Shown here piece after piece: positions 27,801 to 39,900 of a stretch of 64,000 nucleotides of DNA; within the stretch, counting starts at the first letter, position 1; each line of letters starts with the position of its first letter. The stretch is from Gavia stellata (lineage: Eukaryota; Chordata; Aves; Gaviiformes; Gaviidae), in the NCBI RefSeq assembly GCF_030936135.1, contig NC_082596.1:15352155-15416154 (forward strand), read 5' to 3'. Below the pieces are notes generated by a model. That model was given only the letters and a program-made list of their open reading frames with translations. It made no database searches and was not told where the DNA came from. The position numbers were made by a program, and so were the translations under genes.

Positions 27801-30800
27801 ATTCACAGAGGCTGGCAAAGAGCTTGTGAAATGAAATTCCAGGGGAAGGTTAAGAGCGGATCTAATCACGGTCTGCAGACCTGTATAGTGGGAGAAATGT
27901 GTGATAATAGAAAGGAAGCAGGGTGTGATTCAAAGGCTGGAAAAGCTGGATGAGTCTTGACTAGAAATGTAGTATGGAGATATTTAACAAATAGACCATG
28001 TTCTCCAGAAGGGGAGGGAGACAAGGAGGCTTTTCATGTCCAGCCTTTCCCCATGCAATGAATTCCTTTGTGTAAAATATGCGGTAACTCTGGGTCTGGT
28101 GTAGAAATTGCTGAGGGAGTTTCTTTGGCCTGTGTCATGCAGGAGAGCAAAACAGATTCCTGCTGACCCTTCAAACCAGGGCTTGTCACCTTGGCAGTCC
28201 TCATCACCTCTCTCAGGCCAGCTAGTTACATTCCCTGTGGCTTGCAGAGTGCTCTGTTGGGTTAAAGGCTCTAGAGAGACTGTTTGCTGCAGAAGAAAGA
28301 ACTCTGTGCAAGAAAGATGCTTTTTTTTTTTTTTTTTGGTAAGAGACATTGCTTAGACAGTTAATCTTAGAAATAGAGCCCAGGAAAGAAAGTCAATATG
28401 CAAGTGGAGAAGCTATGATTACTTTCCAAAGATGGTTTCTTCCAATCTCAGTTTCAACATTTTGAGCCACTGAAAGCTGCCGTGGCTTTTTCTGAGAGAC
28501 TTTGGAGCAAGTTTTTCACACACGGGGCTGCTGGAGGTGAAGCTATGTTGCCCTGTATGGGCCATCAGACTGAGAGCCGACAGATGAAAGGGGTAAAAGG
28601 TGTGGGAAAGTTTGTTCTCGAGATTTTCAGAGATTAGGGAGTGTCTCAACTTTTATAGTTAATGCCTCGTGTAGTCCCAATTTTTGCGTAAGCCCTCTAA
28701 AAGCCTAAGGGAGAGGGAAGTAAGGTCTATCACCTGTTTCATCTTGGCATAAAGCAGCCTATTACACTCTGCCTTAGTTTCTCTACCTAGGAAAATGGGT
28801 AGAATAATAATTTGCCTATCTGTAAGGGAGGGAAATCCTGCTTTTCTCCCCATAGTGTATCTGAGAATGGGTAGGCCATTACAAAGCAAGGGTAGATGCA
28901 AACAGTATTAATTAGTGGTAACATCTCATGATAATTTAAGACTGGACTAAGCCCAGTGCTTGACAATATGCTGTGATAATTGTAAATGAATTGTGTCCCC
29001 CTTTAGCTGCTGTACGCAGTGATCTCAAATTTTGTCAAGAAACGTGAACTCTTGGGTTATGCTCCCCCCTTGTGGTCTTGCTATGATTTGCAACTAGGTA
29101 GGAGGGATTGTGAGAGGGTGGTTGACTTTGTTTTGGGCAGGGGTTGAGTTGGCTTCATTTCTAATTTGTAATAAGTATCCCTCCCTTTCCTCTGGGACTT
29201 CATGTGGACAGGCCATTCTGCTGTATTAGCCACTTTTTTGTAATCTGCCAGAAAAAAAATTCTAAATCCTGCCAGTGCTCTTGACTGGGTTTTTAAATTT
29301 TGTACTACTGTGCTTTGTGCAACACGAGTTTTCTTACAGAAAAAACCCACTGATCCCTGACCTCATATGCTTGTAGACTATACCTAGAGGTTAAACTCTC
29401 CTTTGTGCTGCTTTACACTTGGGGCAGTGTCAGGTTAAGTTTTAACCTAATTAGCAGATTGTCACCTTAAAACTGTGGTTGCAAGGATGTCAGATAATGT
29501 ACTGCACTGGCATTTGAAGCATAGGTGAAGCACTTGCGACCAGTAGCTGAAGCTAGACCATTTCTCAACCTTGTTAGTATTCCCTTAAGCTGATTCACTT
29601 CTTCTGTGTCACATATTTAAAATACCAGACTATTAAAATGAACACACGGAATAATAAATAACTAGACTCTTCCAGCTTGGGACTGTGCGAGACAGAAGGA
29701 AAGCAGAAGCCATAAGCAGTAAATGACTTTTGCAGCCATTAGAAAATTTTAATTGTAATTGAGAGGGAACCCCAGTCCCTTCTTCTCCTATAAACAAGCT
29801 CAGGAAAATGCTGAAGGTCTAATAATCAGCAGGATTTTTAGGCAGTTGAAAGGGGCTCTGCCTTTTTAGTAGTTTCACTAAATAATACAATGTTTAGAGG
29901 TTACATCTGGTAAGAATTTAATTAGTAAGAATTTACTGACATTCAGGTGTTTTAGATTTCCCTGCTGAATATTTTGTAGGCAATTTATCTGGTTTGTATT
30001 CACGAATTGAGGAAGTTTTCAGGTTAAATAGTTCACATATGTTTAGTGATGCTCCAAGTTTCGTGATCAAGGGCTGACCCTGGTTCTTGGAGAGTCAGGG
30101 TGTAATCCCTGGGGATTACGGAGTCCACATTTATCTACAGAGGCAGCGCTGCATCAGGGTGAGAGCATGTCTGCAGGCTGCCTAAGGCTAAAGCCGGGAG
30201 GAGACCTCCTCGCTGGGCTTACGCATGTATTTCTCTGTGAGCACATATTCTTTTCACTCAGCTCTGCTGAGAGACTCCCTGATTCCATGCAGGGTTTTAC
30301 TGAGACACTTCACCAGGTGTGCTGGCAAAGTCATGGCCTCAGGTCAGCTCCAGTTCCTGCCTCCTGACCAAAAATACTACAGAAATGTTAATGCTTTCTC
30401 AGCCTCTTTTTTGCAGGTATACCTTCCTACACATTCCAGGGCATACCCACCCTTTCAAATGATAGAAACGACACTTATGCTGGGCTACAGCACAGTTGTC
30501 CTCCTACATCAGATGCTCTGAATTGAAAAAAGCCCACCACCAGCCAAAAAGTCCTTGAGAAGCCCTGGGGGCATGACTGTTCTCTTGTGAGGGGGCAAGG
30601 ATGGTTAATCTTGCTTAGTATGCTCATGGATGCTTTGCACTGCTTGCCTTGGATGCATTTAGCATTCCTAGGCATAGCCAATGTCCCACCACAAAGGCTT
30701 GGTATGGAACCTGTTACGCAGTTTTACCCTCTGATCACGAGTGACACAGTTCTGCTCCATGTTTCATGGTTGTAGTCCCACTTGAGGTGGCATAGGGACT

Positions 30801-33800
30801 CACCCCACCTCCACAGACAGAGTGTGAAGAGTACAGGAGATTTCTGCATGTCCTGGGTGTTGAACTAACGGGATAAGGAAATGTGCATCATTCTGAAGCC
30901 TTGAGAACCCTCCAGATGCAACTGAATGCCTTGCCCTCCTGGAATAGCCTTGCAGATAGCCACAGGATTAGCTCTGCAGCCTATGGACACTGGGTGACTC
31001 TGAGTATGGTGAACCTTTGCAGCACTTGTGCATGCATAATCTCCGTTGAGAAGTTTTGTCACCAGAGGGAGTTGCAGACTCCAAGAAATAAGCAAATACA
31101 GCCCAGTTTGTCTTTCCAGTGTATGAGCACGTCACAGCTACGTCAATGGAAAGCCTCAGGATTTCCTCTAATTTCACTTTCAATGTCTTTTAGATCCTTA
31201 GCAAATTTTCCATTGCAGTGGGGATTCTTGCTTTGAAGCTATATATGGCTAGTGAGGACAGGATTTCTTGACATCTTCTGCCTATCTGACATGATGTCCT
31301 CTTCCCTGTCCTTCTCCTCCCTTCAGCCCCCAGTGCTGACCTGCACGCCTCCCTCCCCTCTGCTTGATATTGAGCACTCTTCTGACCCTGTGTTGAAGGA
31401 ATTCAACACACTAAACAGAGGAATATCAATAAGGCAAATAATACACATTTTAGTGAGTGAGCTGAATCAGCTCAGTGGAAAGTCTGATGAGTAAATAGCT
31501 GAGCCAGTACCAGGTGAAGGTAGGACCACATGGTCAGAGTGAGAGATGAAAAAGGTGTTGGGCCTCCCCTTTTGGCAAAAAACCTGACAGATGAGTGCAG
31601 CTGTAGCGTGCAACTGCACCCATAGCCACTCTCCCAGGTATCCTGCAGGAACATTTGCACCGTGAGAAATAAAGCATTTTGCTCACAAGTTCTTGGACAC
31701 ATTGTCTTTTTTCACCCAGCTCCAAATTAGACAACAGGGCCCCAGACACCTTCCCTGGTGAAAAGGAAAGAATCTTCTAGAATAAACTGGATTCTCTGCT
31801 CACTTTTCTACTTTCCACTTGCAAACATCCATTGACCTCAGTAGAAATACCCTGTTCTCCTATTGCATTGCATGAGCCAGACCCAAGCCTTCAGCAGGCT
31901 TCGTGAAGTTCTGCTGACTTGTATTATTTGAAAGTGTGGGCCTTTGTGCATGACTGGAACATATACTACTTTTTTTAGTAACAGAGAAATAATTTAATTT
32001 AAATTACTCCTGATTCTGTTTTCACTTGGTCTGCCCAATTTAATTTTCTCAGCCTGTTCCCCTTCCCCTGCCATTCTGACATGATCTCAGAGACCCATGG
32101 ATTACAGTGGCTTCAGTGAGGAATCAAATGGACGTTGGTAAGAAATACAGAACCAATATCTTTTGAATTTTTGTATCTTAAGTCCCCACATACATGGTTT
32201 GTAGCTCAGGCTGACAAACTTCAGAAACTTAACTTATGCTAAAATGAGGAAGTCTAAGAAAATGACATGAAAAATAGAATTACGTGTTGAAATTAAAGGG
32301 CTCTTCAGATCGAACGTGAGGCACTAAGAGGGAAGTTTAGTTATAGGTTTGAACAGCCTATAGGATGTGGTAAAGCATTTTATATTTTCGGAAGGAAATG
32401 TGGATAGCACCATATCTGGTTTCTGAGAGAGTTTGAGATTTTCCAGGATTGGAATTGCGTAAGTAAGTGCAATGAAAGCTGAGAGATGGACAGCTATACT
32501 GGAGACCACAGTAAATGCTATTTTGAGGCACCAGCCAATGTCACAGAGTTTATAAGCATCATTTGTCAAAAATAATAATAAGGAAACATTTTACATCTAA
32601 ATTGCTATGGGAAACTCGGGGTATTCTTCAGATCCAGTTTCTCAACCTGGATCTGATTCAAGACCTTTGAAGTTCCTGTGTCTGGATTTCAAAGGAAATG
32701 AGCTAGGACCTGGGACAGATAGCAAGATCTAGAGCCAGTCTTCTGAAACACTGAGCTCCCACGGATCCATGTGAAATCAGCTTCTGCAGAGCCAGCCCAC
32801 GCCCCAGTCATCTTCTCCCCCTGCTCATGCTTTTAATGGGAGTTTAAGAATCAAAGTTTTGGGCTCCCTGCTTATTTCTGCCCTCACGTTGTTGCTTATT
32901 GATTTACTCAGACCAGGTGAGATCCCATCTCATCTGTGTCAACAGCTCACTTAAAACTTCCTTTGCAGGTTAGACAAAACGGAGCTTGCAGTCTCCAGGT
33001 GAAAGCAGGCTAGAAGAAAGGAGAGAGCTAGGACACTGACTGAAGGCAGAGTCCAGGGGAGCAGAGCCTGGTGCTCCTGCTGCTGCCACAGCATGGACCA
33101 ACAACTGGTGCTTTTGTTCTCACCGCACTAGCTGCTGGCTCCCCACAGACCCAGTTCCTCTCTCCGCAGCATCAACAGCCAGCCTGCTTCCAGGCTTGGA
33201 AGGGTGGAAAGTAGATGACAGGGCCATGACTAATTTTGCTAGGCCAAGCACTTGGCCTCTCTGGGAAATCTGTTGTTTTGTTTATGCTTGATCTGGTTCT
33301 GTTTGGACCCAAGAAGTCCATGGACTACAGAACTTGGCCTTTATTGCCTTAGTTACTCAGCTGTGGTTCAGTGTTACCTAACGTAAGTTTTCAGAGGTCC
33401 TGTGCCAAATCAGTCCAGCTAAGACCAAGTTGTTCTTAAACATCTCAGGTCAAACACCAAAAATCACTAGTTACGAATACTGAAAATCTGTTTTGGTCCA
33501 AAGCACATAGTTTTTTCTTTTTTTCTATTTCAATAAGGGTCCTAGAAAACACCTCATACATTTCTATTTTTAACTGCGATATAAACCAGCTTGCTGCGTA
33601 CCTCAAAAGCTTTTCCAGGAAGGCAGAATGAGACAGCCATTGCACTAGGACTATGTTCATTAACAAGAATCCCCTCTTTTTGAGAAGAGACCTGAGCATT
33701 GGCTAGAAAAGAAAACTGGGAGAGGAGTGCCAGCTTTTGCTTTTGCCTTATTCTTTTTTTCCCTTTTTCTGGACTGCCTATTTAGAAAAACTCTTTGCAT

Positions 33801-36800
33801 AATTCTTTACAAACAGACTTCAACTTTCATTTGCTTGCACCAGCATTGGAAAAGCAGCGGATAGATGGAGGGGATAGCAGGGCGCCTGGTTTGCATCACG
33901 CAGAACCACCAGAGGTCAGACTTAAACTCCTATTCCTTTCTAAGCCTGAGCAGTTCAATTCAGACTGACTTATTGCAACAGAAAGTGCAAAGGGCTTACA
34001 GGGCATTTACTGCATTCCTTCTGCTCCTGGGAGGCTGCGTCCTTCGAGTATTTACTAGCTCTTTGTGTTATACATAAAGGCCTCTGGTTTTGCCTCATGC
34101 TTTTTGGGAGCTGGTGGGACTCTCAGAACCGGTTTGAAGACTTTCCTGATAATCAGCCTGGAATTACCCTTTCTTTTCATCCCATCACTCATATCATACT
34201 TCTCTTGTGACATCTCAGGTATGAGCGTAACAAAGAATGTATTTTTGAAGGGGAAGAATTTGGCTTGCACAAATTAACTTGGACAAGTTACATGTGGCTT
34301 GTACAAGAAGTGGCCAATTTTCATAACACTAACGACCCTTTTTGAACGGATCATTTTCAGGGCAGGCATGCGGAGAGGTCGGGTGCTTGGTCCTGTAGCA
34401 ACCGTGAATGCCTAGATGATGAAGTGAGTAATGCAACCTCCCAACAGTGCAGCACATAAAGGGTTTTAAGTTCTGAGCCTCTCCAACCTCACTTCTCCCT
34501 CAGTTTTCTCCTCTCCATTGTGCTGTGTGATGGGAACAGCAGTACTGCTGCTGCATAGCACCAGGGACCATCCCACTTGCAGCCCACAGACTGGATCTAG
34601 CCTACAGGACAATTTGTGCCTTGCACTGGGATAGGGGAGGTGGGACAGTGTAGGAAGTCTTACAGCTATTGAATACCTTTTAATTCCTTGCGCTTCTAGG
34701 TGCTTTGGCCCATTAGACACTCCCATGTTCATATGGAAGGAGGAAGTTGCTACAACAGGAATCTGACCTGTGGTGGTAGAAAAAGCTGGCCAACGTACTG
34801 TGCGAGTTTAGCACCTCCGTCTTGTGGGAGCACAATTGTGTTCGACTGTAGCTGAAGATGCTCAGCAGATAAGGGGTGAGAGGGTTAAACTTGTGCAGGG
34901 TGGGTCAAAACACATTTTCAGGAGAATGGTGGACAAAGGGGCACAACAAATGTAGTACAGAAAATAAAACTTACAGCAACAAAAGTCAGAGGCTTGTCCA
35001 TTGTCAGGGTTAAAGTTTGAGCAGCAAAGTGTTGCCTGTGGCTGTGGTGTGGTCATAGGCTAGGGATCGTGTGCTCTGAATCCGTAGACATAAGAAGGAT
35101 AGAGGAAAACTGGCAGCAGGACAGACTGTCTTCTGCCTTATTAGGTTAGCATGCTTCATCCTTGACTACAAGGGATGCCTGAGGAGTAACAGGGTAGTTC
35201 ATACACCCAGCAGGCTCAGTCCTTAATTGCCCAGCTGACTGACAGTCAAAACAACCAGTGCCATTGAGAGCAGCTTGTGATTGTCCTGGATGAGCTCAGA
35301 TCTGTTAGGAACTGAAATTAATCTGTAGGTTCATACCACATGGACTGCAAAATGTATTTGATGACCTGCACTGGATGTGAGCCAGTAATCTGGAGGTGAT
35401 TTACTCAATACTCCTTTTACCAGTCATGGATTTTGGGCATGGTAATCTGATTTTAAAGTAGTAGTGAGGACCGTGCCAATATACTGTTTGACTCTTCTTG
35501 TGCCTTGGTGTCAGCCAGGAGGCAGCAGGACTGGTAATGACTAAATCCTGACTTTCTCAGTATCACACTTGCATAGAACCATAATATCTAACCTTTAAAT
35601 GCACCCTATACAAGCTAGACCACAGAAACCAGCTGGAGTCCCAGCTACTCTCATGTTGTCACCAGACCACCTCATTAGCCTTGTGACTTGTTAAACACAA
35701 TTCTGTCAAACTTTGTTCTCCAGCCTGCCATTATTCAGATACTAACTAAACAAACTCCCACTAGCTCCCTTGGGGATCATTACATCTCTCTGCATTTACG
35801 CTGTGGCAGCAAAAGTTTAAGCTTGGATTGTAATCATAAAGAAATTAACTTGCTGATTAAAAACAGTCCTTTAAGCAACATGCATTTGAATAATTCATCA
35901 TAAAAACAAATGAGTCTGTAGCAGTGCTTTTGACTTGATAATCTTTTTTCTGCTTAAAATTTAAATCAGTTGCATTTTTTTCTCTCAGTCTGTAGCCTAT
36001 AGAAAAATACAATGAATTACTAAAAAGAAAGCAATAGTTCGAACTGCAATAGCCATGGTGTGGAATATATATTTTAGTTCTGTCACCGCAAGATAGATTT
36101 GTATGTCATGGACCTAATTTTTGGCTGAGATACCCTTCAGGCAATTCCATTGATGTTAGTTGTGTTACACAGAAAGTAAGTTAATGCAGAAAATTTGGTT
36201 TCAGATATTTGCAAAGTGTTTTGAAGATAAAAGAACTGCATATGCCAGAGCTGATCTAGTTCTTGTTGAAATCTGTAGTGAAGGTCCTGTTTAATTCAAC
36301 AGGAGCTGCTGGATCAGGTCTGATGAATGCAGCAGAGCTCCGTTTACAAGTAAGCATTTGGAAATAATGTCAGTTCAGTCATTTTAAATATTGCATGTAT
36401 CTACCCACATATAGGTGCAAAGTGAACCATTAACAGTTCACAGTAGGTGCCTAATTTTAGACAAAGTCACTCAGTTTATAGCTGGTAGCTGTACTGGTTG
36501 TGTGATGAATACAAGAAGTAAGAGAAGATTTATGTGGCTGGAGAAAAATGCAAAAGGACACCTCTAACTTATATGACACTGTGTGGCACTGTTCCTGAAA
36601 CTAAAGAAAAGCAAATTCAGATCTCCTTGCTTCATCACTTTGCCCCATCACAGTTCCACTTTTCTAGATGTTTGTACAGTCCACAGTAATTCACATCTTT
36701 CATGCCCAGCCCATGCCACAAGCCCTCCATGTCTCTATTTTTAAAAATCAGCCTTTATGAGTACTGGTCTCAGCATTAGCAACCTGATATTCCTCACCTT

Positions 36801-36942
36801 TTGGTCCAGGTAAAATTGTGTGTGTCGAGCAGACATCTGTTGTAGGTCGATTGTCAACATCAAAACCAAAAATCTGAACTTGGAAAACAAAAAGCACTAC
36901 TAGGGTCCCGTATTTCCTTAGCTGTTCTTTCTTGCTGCTCAT
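18440..36942 (-). CDS. COLEC10: COLEC10, collectin liver 1 (CL-L1), complete coding region in six exons
   Basis: Secreted collectin that forms trimers and, with COLEC11, hetero-oligomers that bind sugars and activate the lectin complement pathway through MASPs (family knowledge). Coding exons on the minus strand are 36942-36798, 25410-25339, 23793-23722, 21716-21663, 20395-20300 and 18831-18440, together 831 nt = 276 residues plus TAG (human about 277). All introns are GT-AG and phase 1. Domains: signal peptide about 1-26 (LVVLFVFQVQIFG core); N-terminal segment with Cys38; 24 unbroken Gly-X-Y triplets 46-117 (Gly46 to Gly115); TVCDCGRY (Cys118, Cys120); coiled-coil neck to about 160; C-type lectin domain 163-276 with Cys175, 247, 261, 269, IGLND 208-212, EPH 237-239 and WND 256-258. 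Sequons lie at Asn138, Asn229 and Asn257. EPH replaces the usual EPN; human COLEC10 has EPS. The WND site and the 'ETDEKFYYIV' and 'FVCEFLKKRK' segments separate it from COLEC11. The frame is intact throughout. Confidence 0.96.
20300..20395 (-). CDS. COLEC10: COLEC10 exon 5: neck / coiled coil
   Basis: 96 nt, phase 1 at both ends, residues 116-146. It begins TVCDCGRYRR, with the cysteine pair that follows the collagen domain, and continues with VVGQLNINVARLNTSIKFV, a heptad-like helix that trimerises collectins. The acceptor is gcatcag and the donor gtaagg. Confidence 0.93.
21663..21716 (-). CDS. COLEC10: COLEC10 exon 4: end of collagen domain
   Basis: 54 nt, phase 1 at both ends, residues 98-114: DKGAKGLLGVPGKKGKA with split glycines. 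The acceptor is tattcag and the donor gtatgc. It completes the 24-triplet collagen stretch. Confidence 0.92.
23722..23793 (-). CDS. COLEC10: COLEC10 exon 3: collagen triplets
   Basis: 72 nt, phase 1 at both ends, residues 74-96 with split glycines: NKGPLGDVGDQGMLGKIGPI then GGK. The acceptor is ctcttag and the donor gtaagc. Every third residue is glycine, in register with exons 2 and 4. Confidence 0.93.
25255..25315. repeat. AT-rich inverted repeat in COLEC10 intron 2
   Basis: ATGGTATATG (25255-25264) and its exact reverse complement CATATACCAT (25306-25315) flank alternating AT dinucleotide tracts that are themselves largely self-complementary (GAATATATATATATTC and ATATATATATGAATATATAT). 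The whole 61 bases could fold into a cruciform or RNA hairpin. It lies 24 bases downstream of the exon 2 donor in the transcript. Confidence 0.9.
25339..25410 (-). CDS. COLEC10: COLEC10 exon 2: collagen triplets
   Basis: 72 nt, phase 1 at both ends, encoding DEGEKGDRGEVGKQGKVGPK-type Gly-X-Y repeats (residues 50-72 and split glycines). The acceptor is a pyrimidine tract ending ttggaag; the donor is gtattt. The open frame that starts at an ATG inside the exon is a different frame and not real. A large AT-rich inverted repeat begins 24 bases past the donor. Confidence 0.93.
26060..26205 (+). repeat. Degraded ancient amniote interspersed repeat
   Basis: The order of elements 'gatcaagaccctatt', then 'gtactgtataaata', then 'agagagagtctcgcactgagcagcttacagtctaaa' and 'caaggcagcaaa' follows, from memory, a repeat common in turtles, crocodilians and birds ('gatcagggccccattgtgctaggcgctgtacaaac…acagtccctgccctgaagagcttacaatctaa'). 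The class is unknown to me; boundaries are approximate. Confidence 0.5.
28321..28337. repeat. T17 homopolymer
   Basis: Seventeen consecutive T in COLEC10 intron 1 (A17 in the transcript). No target-site duplication or retrocopy is evident beside it. Confidence 0.9.
28764..28830 (+). repeat. MIR/L2-like 3' core relic
   Basis: 'ctgccttagtttctctaccta' followed by 'gaaaatgggtagaataataat' closely follows the MIR/L2 signature 'tgcctcagtttcctcatctgtaaaatggggataataat'. It is a short ancient SINE/LINE2-derived piece within COLEC10 intron 1. Confidence 0.6.
36105..36325. repeat. Possible old sauropsid repeat fragments
   Basis: 'caattccattgatgttagttgtgttacaca' (36140-36170) and 'gaaggtcctgtttaattcaacaggagctgctggatcaggtct' (about 36280-36320) resemble the 'actcccattgacttcaatgggagcaggatcaggcc' type sequence dispersed in sauropsid genomes. 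The similarity is weak and from memory only. Confidence 0.3.
36798..36942 (-). CDS. COLEC10: COLEC10 coding exon 1: signal peptide, N-terminal segment, first collagen triplet
   Basis: Residues 1-48 plus one base of Gly49. The ATG at 36942-36940 (context aaggATGa, A at -3 on the minus strand) opens MSSKKEQLRKYG, then the hydrophobic signal core, FDVDNRPTTDVCSTHT and PGPKG. The donor after AAAG is gtgagg (36797-36792). The region upstream has no clear TATA box; TAAATAAATA about 190 bases upstream (around 37130-37139) is the only weak candidate. A non-coding leader exon further upstream is possible. Confidence 0.93.
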
Positions 36943-39900
36943 CCTTACAGCTTCTCAGGAAATGCCTTTCGTTGTTACAGTCTTAACAAATGCAGCTGAT
37001 TCAAAAATAAATGCTCCACTAACTGAAGCAGTGCAAAGATTGGGAGCTACATGCAAAAACAGCTAAATAAAGTGAAGAAAGGAGTTTGACGATGCTGTAG
37101 TTATTTCTGTCCTGCACATTATCCAGGATATTTATTTAACACTGACAGCTGTTTATTCCAATTTATCTCTTATCTGTGAGATGTTTAGCTGCTTTTGCCA
37201 TGGAAAATTTCTTCAATATGTGGGGATATCTTTTTTGTCATCTTTTTTTTCCTTTTGGCACTGACTTCTCATGCCCAGCTTTTCACTTACTCAAGAGACA
37301 AAAGACTTCAGTATTGTATCCAAGTGAGTACTAATTAGTTATAGGATACTTGTGGCTGGTTTTGTGCTGGAAGAGTAACACAGACTCCATGTAACATATA
37401 GAGAGACTTTTTCACAAAGGCTTTCATCCAAGCAGACCGTTAGTGACAATGGACAAGCTGCCAGTCTGCTGTGGGTGGAAGTCACTGGTGCTATTTCACA
37501 CCTTTTGGGTGCCATGTACCCATAGCCCCCAGAGTAGCAAATGAAAAGTTGATGTTACCAATGGGTGTTTGAGCCAGAAACCTACAAATGATGGTTTTAT
37601 GCTTACAGATTGCTCCACAATGGTTGCTCCAAGCCCAGGTAGTGTTGGTAGACACAGTACAGAAGGACAGACTTCAGGATTGGAGCCATAGAGTAGGGTG
37701 AGCTTGAATGACTGCAGTACCTCCTCCCATACCACCTTTCTCCTCTGCTTGCTAACTGGGAGAGACCATACATCAGGAGAGTGGTACAGCATAGGTCCCA
37801 GCAGAACGTCATCTTTGGGTTGTCCAGGAAGCTGCTGATGGTTCAAATGCACATGAGGTAGCTATCAGATTTTCAGTTGGGTGTTGGGACTTTGAAACCA
37901 GGTGTAGGAGGCCTCCTGGATGGGGGAACAGATAGCATGCAAAACTGCTATATATCCTCTTGGGTGGAGCTGTGACAGATATCTGTCCATATGCAATCCC
38001 TTCCTAGAAGAAAACCTCTAGCTTCCGCTTAGGGAGAGCACTGTAGCCGGGGACAGCAGATTGTTTGAGGTAGCCTGGCAGCAAAGAAAGGGGAGATTAA
38101 TATTTGTAATCTTTCCTGGAATTTCGTTAACTTCTTGTTTCTTACACGACGGACACAACAGCTACTCAAAAAGCTGAACTATGCATTTGAACTGCCTAGT
38201 GCGTGAGAGCACGTGTTTGCTTTCCATTGTAGGCAAAAAATGTATTTTCTATGATAAGAGCTTTTGAGATGCTTTCCTTGTTATTTAAGAGAGTGTTAGT
38301 TCCTTAGTCCTACAATGTTTCAGCCTTTTGGTAGACAGGAAAAGTAGCAACACTGATGTAAAAGTGAATACCTTTTCTTAAAGGCTGAAAAAAGGCTTTG
38401 ATTTCAAGCTTTCATATAGGATGAAATGTTGGCCAAAGTCCCAAGAGGGGTCAAGACACTCCTCTCCCTATTTCTTTCTATCCTAGTCACAGAGTGTCCC
38501 ACTTTTCAAAACACTTTTCTTTTTTGTTAAACTGTATACAGTACTTTTCAGAAATAAATAGTGCTCTCTATCCTAAAGAATGTCATCTAACTAATACCCT
38601 CAAATGTGGTCTTAATAACAGATACACCACAGCTAGAAGGGGAGGAAAGAGAAAGCTGGGATTATAGATGGATGGAGTTGTACCAGGAATAAACTCGTTC
38701 CTCTGTGATTTGCGTTGGGCACCGTGCCTCTGACTTGTACACTGTAAATCTGTTTTATTTATCTTTTTCTTCTCTTCACTTTCCATTTTGTGAGCAGAAG
38801 GTCAATGTAAGAGCAAGAATAGAGAGCGTAGGAGTGGGAAGCTAGTGTACTTAGCTTTGGAGGAGGCATTTTGGGAAATGTTGCCAAACTGACGTGAATG
38901 ATGCTATCTGTTCCACAGTACTGAGACTTACAGTGACGTCTTTGTTATTTATCAGGGATAAAGAGGGGTAAGTGTAAGTGAGAGAGGAAACCATTTGTTT
39001 AACCACTTCAGTCACTGACCAGGACTAAGCAGGGAACACTTTTCTGATACTACAATTGCTGTGATCATTTTCAAATGTTCTCATTCCATGTTAGAAAAGG
39101 AAACAAGACCCTCCTTTTTTTTTTTTTCTCCATGAAAGTCACAAAACCCCTAAACACACAGTGAGAAATGAAGCTTAATATATCCAAGAGCTTGGTAATG
39201 AAGGCACTTACTTAAAATGTAGGTGATCCAGATGCAAATTCTTCCTCTGCCTAATTCAAACCAGTGTTTGCACTAGAGCCTTAAGGTTATATTGCCTTGT
39301 TACAAAGCTGTTTGCTAATCAGTTATGTCTTCCTGTATGTTGGACCACAAATCCTGTCCTGGAGCTAGGAAACCTGCCTTAACAGGCAATCCATCAAAAC
39401 TGATATACTAGCAGGAAAAGCTTAGGTTTTGGCAAATTGATATTTATCAAACCAGTTTCATTGAAAAATCTTCAAGCAGCTTCATTGGTGGTGGAGATTT
39501 AATGAGGCACATTGCCTATTGTGGATGTCAGTTCTTACTGGATCAGGCTTAGAGAAATGTCTGTAGGTAAGAGAGAAAAACAAACTAAGCAGTGTTGTCC
39601 AGGCATAAAAGACATAAAGCAAACATTTCCTAGGGCATTACAAGGAAACCCTGAGAAGACACAAAAGAAAGTAATGAAAGATTCTGTTTCTTTGAGTTGA
39701 GTAGTAGTCAGGTAACCTTTGTGTAGTGCACTGCCTCCTTGGTGTCCAAGTACTTCCTTGGCAATTTGTATTACCTTCACTTGTTTATTTTTCAGATGTT
39801 AGTCGTTAAATGTCAATACTATAAAGAGTACAGACAACATCCTGAAATAGTGCTTGTCAAAAGGTGGCCAGATCTACAGCCAATTTTAATAATTTGTAGA

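Larger units (their letters stand above)
25411..36797 (-). other. COLEC10: COLEC10 intron 1
   Basis: 11387 nt, GT-AG, by far the longest intron of the gene. It contains a probable ancient repeat near 26060-26205, a MIR-like core near 28764-28830, a T17 run at 28321-28337, and segments near 36110-36320 resembling another old repeat. No additional coding exon of the collectin family was seen. Open frames of up to 121 codons in it show no family signature. Confidence 0.8.

Noticed and set aside
30102..30119. Palindrome GTAATCCC-TG-GGGATTAC
   Set aside because: An 8-bp arm with a short loop is expected several times by chance in 64 kb.
37496..37852. 118-codon minus-strand open frame just upstream of COLEC10
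   Set aside because: Unrecognised composition and a second overlapping frame; not supported as a leader exon or gene.
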